6,855 bases of DNA from Eggerthellaceae bacterium UBA5808 (GTDB lineage Bacteria; Actinomycetota; Coriobacteriia; Coriobacteriales; Eggerthellaceae). Numbering within the stretch: position 1 is the stretch's first letter; each line of letters begins with the position of its first letter. The notes beneath the pieces are model-generated. The model made no database searches and was not told where the DNA came from. It saw only the letters and a list, made by a program, of their open reading frames with translations. Both the position numbers and the translations under genes were made by a program. Location of the stretch: contig DIDE01000094.1 in NCBI GenBank assembly GCA_002417975.1, forward strand, positions 1 through 6,855. Direction: 5' to 3'. This document shows, one piece after another, positions 1-5,440 of the stretch.

Positions 1-629
1 ATGTAGTGCTCTATCATATGCCGTTTAATCGTATAGAATTCAACCAGATGAGCGGGCGCGTTGGGCGCGATGGCAAGCCCGCCACGGTTCACCTGCTCTT
101 TGGCCGTGACGATGCAGGGCTTGACGAAAGGCTGCTCGCGGATTCGACACCAGCGCGTGAAGTGATGGGTCTACTCTATAGAGAACTGCGCGCTCAGCAA
201 CAAGCTGCGGGGCAAGATTGGTTTGAGATGGACGATGCTGGCCTTGCTGCTGCATGTACGACAGACTTTGGCTCGCGCACGATTGCACCTGCAAGTGCTG
301 CCTGTGCGATTGCTTCATTTAGAGAGCTTGGACTTATCGAGACGCGCCCTGTACACCCTGGTGATGAAGCATTCCACAGCATACACGTGATTACCGTAAA
401 CGATAAAGTCGAGTTGACAGATAGCGCTCGTTATCGCGAGGGACTTGAAGAATCTGAGCTGTTTCGCATATTTCGAACATGGATATTTGATTGCTCGTCG
501 CAGACGCTGCGTTTTTGCGTAACACATGCAATCTATCCAGGGCAAACGCCGTCTCTTTCGGATATTCGAGATGAGCATGTCCCATCGGCAGATCAATCTG
601 TTTCTGCTGGAAAGAGGAGGTCCCATTGA
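1..629 (+). CDS. recJ: Single-stranded-DNA-specific exonuclease RecJ, C-terminal part (5' end outside window)
   Basis: The frame is open to the window's left edge (first whole codon GTA at 3-5) and ends with TGA at 627-629, so only about 209 C-terminal residues are present. The DHH/DHHA1 nuclease core is not visible. What is visible is a helicase-like C-terminal segment: VLYHMPFN, then NQMSGRVGRDG (bases about 51-83), an intact SF2 motif VI of the QxxGRxGRxG type, then VHLLFG. It continues with a winged-helix-like stretch (ELGLIETRP) and a KVELTDSARYREGLEE ending. This order resembles the extended C-terminal domain of Gram-positive RecJ proteins, where the helicase-like motifs are usually degraded. 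RecJ degrades single-stranded DNA 5'-3' in recombination and repair. Position directly upstream of rel supports the call. A separate SF2 helicase (RecQ-like) is the alternative, since the nuclease core lies outside the window. Confidence 0.75.
   Translation, partial: VVLYHMPFNRIEFNQMSGRVGRDGKPATVHLLFGRDDAGLDERLLADSTPAREVMGLLYRELRAQQQAAGQDWFEMDDAGLAAACTTDFGSRTIAPASAACAIASFRELGLIETRPVHPGDEAFHSIHVITVNDKVELTDSARYREGLEESELFRIFRTWIFDCSSQTLRFCVTHAIYPGQTPSLSDIRDEHVPSADQSVSAGKRRSH
615..620 (+). promoter_or_regulatory. Shine-Dalgarno site of rel, inside the recJ end
   Basis: AGGAGG lies within the last recJ codons, 8 bases before ATG at 629 and 5 before an in-frame TTG at 626. The spacing and codon choice favour the ATG. 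Its place inside recJ, plus the TGATG stop/start overlap, points to translational coupling. Confidence 0.8.
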
Positions 630-3358
630 TGGATGATGAGTTTGTGCAGGGCGATAAACATATACTCCCGCCAACCGATCAAACGGAGGGGCTTATTGGC
701 GGCAATGAGTGTGAAACATCGGCGACGCCATTAGGGTTTGTAGACGGTGCTGATCAAGAGTTATCGTCGAAGTCTTCTGAGTCTACTGATGTAGCCAACC
801 AAAAAGCAGCGTTGACGTCTTCGGAACTGCTTGGAAATTCTATGGCTTTTGTAGATGTCGATTCGGCATCTGCTCAGTCAGGTCATTCTACGGTTTCTGA
901 TGAGCATTCAAATGAAGCGCATTCTGATAGTTCGTCTGCGCCGAGCTCAGGTGCGCATACATCGAGTTTGAATACGTCTGCCTCGAATTCGGATACGGCA
1001 CAGTTTAAACGCTATTCTGATGACTCTGATCGATTGATTGGGCGTCCTTACGCTGCTGAGATGAGTTTTATGCTTGGCGATCATGCAGATCCTGCGCGTG
1101 TCGCAAATGATGAGACGCCAGAAGAACGCTTTAGCGACCTTCAAAAAATGGCAGCTTCGTATCTTGCTCCTGAAGATCTTGATACGCTTCGCAAGGCATT
1201 TGAATTTGCCCGTGACGCTCATGAGGGTCAATGTCGCAAGAGCGGGGAACCATTTATTATTCACCCTGTCGAGGTTGCAATTATTCTTGCTGATTTGCGC
1301 ATGGATATTGAGGCATTGTGCGCGGGGCTACTTCACGATACCGTCGAGGATTCTACCGTAACGCTTGATCAGGTTTCTGCAGCATTTAACGATTCCGTTG
1401 CGCAGCTTGTTGATGGCGTTACTAAGATTACGCGTATTGAAGTCGAGAGTCTCTCTGATGAACAGGCACAAACTATTCGTAAGATGTTTGTTGCAATGAA
1501 TAAAGATATTCGCGTAATTGTGATCAAGCTTGCTGATCGTCTTCATAACATGCGAACGCTTTCGGCATTGCGTGAGGATCGCCGTATATTTAAGGCGCAT
1601 GAGACACTCGAAATCTATGCTCCAATTGCGCATCGCCTGGGCATAAGCTCGGTTAAATGGGAGCTTGAGGATCTTTCGTTTTTCTATCTAGAACCCAATA
1701 AATTTAAACAAGTTTCTCGCATGGTTGCCGAAAGTAGGCATGAACGCGAGGAATATCTTTCGCGCGTCATTGATATATTGCGTGGCGAGATGGATCGTGT
1801 AGGTATACAAGCGCAGGTCATGGGCCGACCAAAACACTTGTACTCGATCTATCAGAAAATGACGAAACGCGGGAAAGATTTTTCTGAGATATACGATCTG
1901 ATCGCAGTACGTATTATCGTCGATACCGTTAAAGACTGTTATTCAGCGTTGGGCGCGGTTCATACGTTGTGGCACCCAATGCCTGGGCGTTTTAAAGACT
2001 ATATTGCGATGCCTAAATTTAATATGTATCAGAGTTTGCATACAACGGTTATCGGGCCTGCAGGGCGTCCGCTTGAGGTCCAAATACGTACCGAAGAAAT
2101 GCACCGTATGAGTGAATATGGTGTTGCGGCTCATTGGCGCTATAAAGAAAAGAATGCCAAGGTCGATGCAGCATTTGACCGCCAACTTGCTTGGTTGCGC
2201 CAGATGATTGACTGGCAAGACGAAACACAAGATTCAAGAGAGTTTCTTAAATCGCTTAAGATTGATTTGGCACCGAGCGAAGTTTTCGTCTTTACCCCTA
2301 ATGGGAAAGTGCTTAGTCTGCGTGTAGGGTCGACGCCTGTTGATTTTGCTTATGCGATTCATACCGAAGTTGGCAATCACTGTGTTGGCGCTAAAGTTAA
2401 TGGATCGATTGTTCCACTTTCTTATGAGTTGCAAATGGGGGATCGCGTAGAGATCCTGACACAAAAAAGCGCTATTCCATCGCGCGATTGGATCGGAATG
2501 GTAAAGACGCCGCGCGCGCGGAGCAAGATACGTTCGTATTTTAGTCGCATCTCGCGTAGTGACGATCTTCAGTCTGGGCGCGATAAGCTTTCGAGTGAAA
2601 TGCGCAAGCATGATATGGGGCTATCGAGCGCGCAGAGTATGCGTGCACTTAAGGCCGTGTCGGAGCATCTAGGGTTTAAGGACCCTGATGACTTGCTGGT
2701 CAACATTGGTGCAGATAAAGAGAGCGCTCAGCATATTACCAACCGTATGCTTAAGGTCCTTGTTGACCGGGGGGCTGCTGCTGAGAATCCAACAGCGCTT
2801 GTTGAACATGATATGTCGACGGGTAAACGACCGCCGATGATCACATCGGTACAACGTCCTAAACATCATGAGACACACACGGATAGTGGCGTTGTGGTTA
2901 AGGGAATCGACGATGTCCTGGTGCGTTTGTCTCGGTGTTGCAATCCTGTTCCCGGAGATGAGATTGTTGGTTTCGTAACGCGTGGACGTGGTGTGTCGGT
3001 GCATAGAGCCGATTGTCCCAATGCACGAAAGCTTATGGAACATCCTGAGCGTATTATCGATGTCTCATGGGAAGACGCAACACGTAGTCACGAAACTTCA
3101 TATAAAGTCGAGGTGCATATTGAGGCGCTCGACCGATTGAATCTCTTGCGCGATGTAGCGATTGTTTTATCGGAAGCTGGGGCGAATGTGCTGTCGTCAT
3201 CAACGATTTCTCATCGTGATTCGATGGTTGAAATGCGCTTTTTGTTCCAGGTAAGCGATGTATCAGCAATCCAAAAGATTACGGATAATCTGAAAGGTGT
3301 CGATGGCATTTTTGAGGCGCACCGAATGATGCCAAGTGATGCGAAAAAGAAGCGGTAA
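629..3358 (+). CDS. rel: Bifunctional (p)ppGpp synthetase/hydrolase (long RSH) with N-terminal extension
   Basis: Makes (p)ppGpp from ATP and GTP/GDP on starved ribosomes and hydrolyses it again; this is the stringent-response enzyme. The protein has 909 residues from ATG 629. Residues 1-160 are a low-complexity Ser/Asp/Thr-rich extension with no recognised domain. The HD hydrolase starts near 178, with RKSGEPFIIHP (R203, H212), HDTVED (H236, D237, E240, D241) and KLADRLHNMRTL (D303, N307): an apparently complete catalytic set. The synthetase domain (about 395-508) has GRPKHLYSIY, D423, the RFKD motif at 454-457 typical of bifunctional enzymes, NMYQSLHTT and EVQIRT (E483). TGS spans about 550-611 (AIHTEVG), the conserved-cysteine region about 755-800 (SRCCNPVPGD, HRADC), and ACT about 825-905. 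Family members are usually about 730-790 residues, so nearly all the excess is N-terminal. Likely co-transcribed with recJ. Identity is very secure; the role of the extension is unknown. Confidence 0.97.
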   Translation: MDDEFVQGDKHILPPTDQTEGLIGGNECETSATPLGFVDGADQELSSKSSESTDVANQKAALTSSELLGNSMAFVDVDSASAQSGHSTVSDEHSNEAHSDSSSAPSSGAHTSSLNTSASNSDTAQFKRYSDDSDRLIGRPYAAEMSFMLGDHADPARVANDETPEERFSDLQKMAASYLAPEDLDTLRKAFEFARDAHEGQCRKSGEPFIIHPVEVAIILADLRMDIEALCAGLLHDTVEDSTVTLDQVSAAFNDSVAQLVDGVTKITRIEVESLSDEQAQTIRKMFVAMNKDIRVIVIKLADRLHNMRTLSALREDRRIFKAHETLEIYAPIAHRLGISSVKWELEDLSFFYLEPNKFKQVSRMVAESRHEREEYLSRVIDILRGEMDRVGIQAQVMGRPKHLYSIYQKMTKRGKDFSEIYDLIAVRIIVDTVKDCYSALGAVHTLWHPMPGRFKDYIAMPKFNMYQSLHTTVIGPAGRPLEVQIRTEEMHRMSEYGVAAHWRYKEKNAKVDAAFDRQLAWLRQMIDWQDETQDSREFLKSLKIDLAPSEVFVFTPNGKVLSLRVGSTPVDFAYAIHTEVGNHCVGAKVNGSIVPLSYELQMGDRVEILTQKSAIPSRDWIGMVKTPRARSKIRSYFSRISRSDDLQSGRDKLSSEMRKHDMGLSSAQSMRALKAVSEHLGFKDPDDLLVNIGADKESAQHITNRMLKVLVDRGAAAENPTALVEHDMSTGKRPPMITSVQRPKHHETHTDSGVVVKGIDDVLVRLSRCCNPVPGDEIVGFVTRGRGVSVHRADCPNARKLMEHPERIIDVSWEDATRSHETSYKVEVHIEALDRLNLLRDVAIVLSEAGANVLSSSTISHRDSMVEMRFLFQVSDVSAIQKITDNLKGVDGIFEAHRMMPSDAKKKR

Positions 3359-3371
3359 CAAATAGTCTATA

Positions 3372-3380
3372 TGATATACT
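3372..3380 (+). promoter_or_regulatory. Possible extended -10 promoter element after rel
   Basis: TGATATACT matches the TGn-TATAAT extended -10 at all but one position. No convincing -35 is seen 16-18 bases upstream, where the rel stop codon lies. It would give a leader of about 150 bases for the MBL gene. It overlaps the left arm of the 3379-3410 hairpin, so promoter and hairpin may not both be real. Confidence 0.25.
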
Positions 3381-3410
3381 CGGTAGCTGAAAACAATACT
3401 AGGCTACGAG
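3379..3410 (+). repeat. Inverted repeat (hairpin) shortly after the rel stop
   Basis: CTCGGTAGC (3379-3387) pairs with GCTACGAG (3403-3410), giving 8 pairs with one bulged G and a 15-base loop. No T-run follows, so this is not a classic intrinsic terminator. It may protect the rel mRNA 3' end or belong to the leader of the next gene. Confidence 0.4.
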
Positions 3411-3442
3411 CGAGCATGTAGTGCTTTGCGGGCTAAAAGACA

Positions 3443-3471
3443 TTAACCTTCGATAGGTTTAAATATATAAA
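3443..3471 (+). promoter_or_regulatory. Candidate sigma-70-type promoter for the MBL hydrolase
   Basis: TTAACC (3443-3448; 4 of 6 to TTGACA) and TATAAA (3466-3471; 5 of 6 to TATAAT) are separated by 17 bases in the most AT-rich part of the spacer. Start of transcription would be near 3478, leaving a leader of about 60 bases. The same stretch holds two overlapping short inverted repeats: AACCT/AGGTT (3445-3449/3455-3459) and GGTTTA/TAAACC (3456-3461/3468-3473). Confidence 0.4.
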
Positions 3472-3489
3472 CCAATAGCACTTATAGAG

Positions 3490-3531
3490 GGTCCACCTCG
3501 TAGAACAGGTGGCCAAATGTCGTAGAGGAGG
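3490..3531 (+). promoter_or_regulatory. Leader hairpin with alternative pairing to the MBL Shine-Dalgarno
   Basis: GGTCCACCT (3490-3498) pairs with AGGTGGCC (3507-3514): 8 pairs with one bulged U and an 8-base loop. The inner strand, extended to CCACCTC (3493-3499), can instead pair at 6 of 7 positions with GAGGAGG (3525-3531), the ribosome binding site 5 bases before GTG 3537. The two foldings exclude each other, as in translational riboregulators. No T-box consensus or known riboswitch core was recognised. Anti-Shine-Dalgarno-like sequences are common, so this is suggestive only. Confidence 0.35.
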
Positions 3532-3536
3532 AACTT

Positions 3537-4229
3537 GTGAATAGGGAAACCGACACACAGGAGACACGCACAAAAACGGGGCGTCCACTAAAGCATTGGC
3601 ATGATGGGGTTCTTGATGTTTCGTGTTTTGTTGTAGGTCGTTTAGACAATAACGTATATTGCATGGACGATGGATCTGGGGGAGCAATCATTGTCGATCC
3701 ATCGGATGATGTAGAAACTATACTTGAACTCGTTGGTAATCGGAGCGTATCTGCAATTTTGGTGACCCATGGGCATTTCGATCATGTGGGTGTTCTTGCG
3801 CAATTAAGGGACGCAACTCATGCGCCTGTATATTCATCACGTATTGATGCTGATCGCATTGAATGCCCGCGACGTGGGCTTATGGGCGAAGAAGCGCCTG
3901 CATGCACTGTTGATAAGCCCCTTTCTGATGGAGATCAGATCAAGATTGGCACGTTAACAATACGGACAATGCTCACTCCTGGTCATACCGAAGGTGGCAT
4001 GTGCTATATCCTTGATGCATCCGATTCGATACCCCATACGTTGATGTTCTCTGGAGACACGTTGTTTTGCGGGGCGTATGGGCGTACCGATCTTGCTGGT
4101 GGCGATCAATCGGCTATGCAGCGTTCGTTGCGTCGTTTATCGCGACTGCCTCGAGATACACGGGTATTGCCTGGTCATGGAGCCTCTACGACAATAGGTG
4201 AGGAAAAGGGACGCGTACTCCCGCACTAA
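3537..4229 (+). CDS. MBL-fold metallo-hydrolase, glyoxalase-II-like (YcbL type)
   Basis: A 230-residue probable cytoplasmic hydrolase with the full dinuclear metal site of the glyoxalase II-like branch of the metallo-beta-lactamase superfamily. THGHFDH carries H78, H80, D82 and H83; TPGH gives H150; FSGDTLF gives D174; LPGH gives H214. GRTDLAGGD and the TTIGEEK ending are typical of this branch. It lacks the separate C-terminal substrate domain of true glutathione-dependent glyoxalase II, so the substrate (a small thioester or similar) cannot be named. Start GTG 3537 is chosen because GAGGAGG lies 5 bases upstream and the frame has a stop at 3501. The gene follows rel after 178 bases, a placement seen in many Gram-positive genomes. 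No signal peptide or membrane segment is seen. Confidence 0.9.
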   Translation: MNRETDTQETRTKTGRPLKHWHDGVLDVSCFVVGRLDNNVYCMDDGSGGAIIVDPSDDVETILELVGNRSVSAILVTHGHFDHVGVLAQLRDATHAPVYSSRIDADRIECPRRGLMGEEAPACTVDKPLSDGDQIKIGTLTIRTMLTPGHTEGGMCYILDASDSIPHTLMFSGDTLFCGAYGRTDLAGGDQSAMQRSLRRLSRLPRDTRVLPGHGASTTIGEEKGRVLPH

Positions 4230-4265
4230 TGATGGTGTGATGCATTCTCTGAATGGTATATATGT

Positions 4266-4300
4266 TAGCGCCCCGCATCAGTATATGATGTGGGGCGCTA
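4266..4300. terminator. Strong 15-bp hairpin between convergent genes (probable bidirectional terminator)
   Basis: TAGCGCCCCGCATCA (4266-4280) and TGATGTGGGGCGCTA (4286-4300) pair over 15 positions with a single G-U and a 5-base loop, 36 bases after the MBL stop. The GC-rich stem and its place between two converging genes suggest transcription termination. However, neither strand shows a proper T-run after the stem, so an mRNA-stabilising or Rho-assisted role is also possible. Confidence 0.6.
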
Positions 4301-4364
4301 TAACAACTGCTTGCTTAGTATGTTTGGTTAGCTGAATGTATTCGAACAACTATCCCGATGTTTC

Positions 4365-4385
4365 AAAAAACCGTTTCAGCGGATC
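4365..4385 (-). terminator. Weak candidate terminator for the UPF0114 gene
   Basis: On the minus strand, about 36 bases past the stop, a short CCG-CTGAAA-CGG stem (4371-4373 with 4380-4382) is followed at once by six T (4365-4370). The stem is only 3 strong pairs plus weak outer pairs, so it may be inefficient, with the hairpin at 4266-4300 as backup. Confidence 0.3.
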
Positions 4386-4386
4386 T

Positions 4387-4422
4387 AGCTGACTTAATTA
4401 GCCTGGCTGATCTGATTAGCTT
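4387..4422. repeat. Imperfect 18-base tandem repeat at the end of the UPF0114 gene
   Basis: Two adjacent units, 4387-4404 and 4405-4422, agree at 13 of 18 positions and share GCTGA and ATTAGC. They sit immediately beyond and touching the minus-strand stop codon (TAA, 4423-4421). Reading past that stop would add only eight codons before the next TAA. Confidence 0.4.
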
Positions 4423-4996
4423 AATCTTTAATGACGAATTTCACAAAGATGGTCATTGCAAGAACGACGACAGCGGTGGCAATACTGAGCCAAAGTAGAT
4501 CAATGCCGGATGCGCCTTGCATAACAGAGCCAAGGAAGGATACACCGAGCATTACACAGATAACGCTGACGAGGCGTTCTTTTAAATCATCGAAGTCGTT
4601 GAACTTAAGCCAGCCAGGCAGAGGTATTTTGTCGGTTACAAAGAGAGTAAATAGACCGAGTGCCATGATGTAGAGCACGACGGCCAAGAGGAATATATCG
4701 GCATATTCGATATATTCGGTAGCTAAAGTCAAAGGCGATCCTGCTTCGATAATGAATTCGAAGGTTTTTTCGATCATATTCAAAAACGTTACGACTGCCA
4801 TGACGATTGCGCTCAAAAATAATCCAACGGCAGGCAATCCTGCAATAAAGCGCGTCCAGCCCGTTATTTTACGCGCTGTTGTCTGATGCTTTTGGCGTCG
4901 TTCGAGGTGCTCTTGTAGAGCGCTTTCAGACATCGATTCCGCGGAATTCTGAGAATCGGATAGCGATGCAGTTTGCTCGTTGCTTTGGTCTCCCAT
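4421..4996 (-). CDS. UPF0114 (YqhA-like) family integral membrane protein
   Basis: A 191-residue protein with a polar N-terminus (about residues 1-45, rich in Ser, Glu and Gln) and four likely membrane helices near 51-72, 98-120, 142-158 and 167-188. The segment around LPGWLKFNDFDDLKERL between helices 2 and 3, followed by a VMLGVSFLG helix, is the pattern I associate with UPF0114/YqhA proteins, whose function is not established. The ATG at 4996 is preferred over an in-frame ATG at 5047 because AAAGGGA sits 6 bases upstream of it, whereas no such site precedes 5047; the longer form would have 208 residues. It is transcribed alone, convergent with the MBL gene and divergent from pit, so context does not reveal its role. 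Confidence 0.8.
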   Translation of the reverse strand: MGDQSNEQTASLSDSQNSAESMSESALQEHLERRQKHQTTARKITGWTRFIAGLPAVGLFLSAIVMAVVTFLNMIEKTFEFIIEAGSPLTLATEYIEYADIFLLAVVLYIMALGLFTLFVTDKIPLPGWLKFNDFDDLKERLVSVICVMLGVSFLGSVMQGASGIDLLWLSIATAVVVLAMTIFVKFVIKD

Positions 4997-5002
4997 GAAA
5001 AA

Positions 5003-5009
5003 TCCCTTT
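5003..5009 (-). promoter_or_regulatory. Shine-Dalgarno that sets the UPF0114 start
   Basis: On the minus strand AAAGGGA lies 6 bases before the ATG at 4996. The 20 bases before the alternative ATG at 5047 show no purine-rich site at proper spacing, so the shorter protein is more likely. Confidence 0.6.
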
Positions 5010-5104
5010 CTATCGAATGATGCGCGATGGGCTGCTTTTCGTGACATCTTGATGAGAACGACTCTTCATGATGTGTATGAATGTGCGCATAATCCCTATT
5101 CGCT

Positions 5105-5110
5105 ATCATA
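5105..5110 (-). promoter_or_regulatory. Candidate -10 box for the UPF0114 gene
   Basis: TATGAT on the minus strand matches TATAAT at 5 of 6 positions. The -35 region at 16-17 base spacing (around TTCCGC) is poor. It would give a leader of about 100 bases before the ATG at 4996. Confidence 0.3.
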
Positions 5111-5371
5111 CAGCGGTTTTGCACTTGCGGAACGGCGTATCTTTGAAACAGTGACGTGTTGGTCGTTCTTGCGTCGAAATGAGAGTTTCTGCGAATAAAT
5201 GTTGATGCTCTTTGTATTAGATGATCGCTAGCTGCTTCAATAGTTGGCCAAGTTTCGTCATAATTACGTTGCCAGAAAGTAGCGTATTAATAGAGTGAAA
5301 ATCGCGTTCCCAAAAAAGCGACGACATTTGTCCATAAGTGGGGCGTTGTCCCATGAAAAAGCCGATTTCCG

Positions 5372-5387
5372 ATCTGCGGTGGCAGAT
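5372..5387. promoter_or_regulatory. Perfect inverted repeat at the pit promoter (operator candidate)
   Basis: ATCTGC (5372-5377) and GCAGAT (5382-5387) form a perfect 6+6 inverted repeat around GGTG. It covers the place where a -35 box should be for the TATAAT at 5398, and the -35 itself is poor (TGCGGT at 17-base spacing). This layout suits binding of a dimeric regulator, either an activator replacing -35 contacts or a repressor. It does not resemble the direct-repeat PHO box, so no specific regulator can be named. Confidence 0.4.
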
Positions 5388-5397
5388 GGATATGACG

Positions 5398-5403
5398 TAT
5401 AAT
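5398..5403 (+). promoter_or_regulatory. Consensus -10 box of the pit promoter
   Basis: A perfect TATAAT; transcription would start near 5410, giving a leader of about 31 bases that contains AAAGG (5430-5434), 6 bases before GTG 5441. The -35 is weak, which suggests control by a factor bound upstream. Confidence 0.5.
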
Positions 5404-5440
5404 AAGCATTTGACGCTGACATTCACTTGAAAGGCGATAC

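Larger units (their letters stand above)
4997..5440. other. Divergent intergenic region between the UPF0114 gene and pit
   Basis: A spacer of 444 bases without a convincing gene. It carries the leader and likely promoter of the minus-strand gene on the left, and a TATAAT box with an inverted repeat ahead of pit on the right. Between about 5160 and 5340 I see no strong hairpin, known riboswitch or tRNA. A minus-strand open frame covering 5217-5354 within a longer frame is discussed as a doubtful remnant. Two imperfect direct copies of a GCGTT..CCCA..AAAAAGC pattern occur near 5304-5320 and 5343-5362. Confidence 0.6.

Noticed and set aside
1..10. ATGTAGTGCT at the window start recurs exactly at 3416-3425
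   Set aside because: A single 10-base match, one copy inside recJ coding sequence; flanks do not match, so chance is the simplest reading.
947..1264. Minus-strand and other-frame ORFs inside rel (for example 947-1264, 1074-1361, 2234-2611, 2669-3043)
   Set aside because: They lie fully inside a strongly supported rel frame, have no start signals and give unnatural compositions.
3359..3536. T-box riboswitch upstream of the MBL gene (AGGGTCCACC resembles the T-box AGGGTGG start)
   Set aside because: The TGGN bulge sequence, the specifier loop and an intrinsic terminator or anti-terminator pair are not recognisable, and the downstream gene is not a tRNA-synthetase or amino-acid gene.
4997..5047. 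Longer UPF0114 start at 5047
   Set aside because: No Shine-Dalgarno before it, while AAAGGGA stands 6 bases before the ATG at 4996; the extra 17 residues show no family pattern.
5410..5438. TTGACG at 5410-5415 as a -35 box for pit
   Set aside because: No -10-like sequence lies 16-18 bases downstream before the GTG start, and transcription would begin too close to or beyond the start codon.
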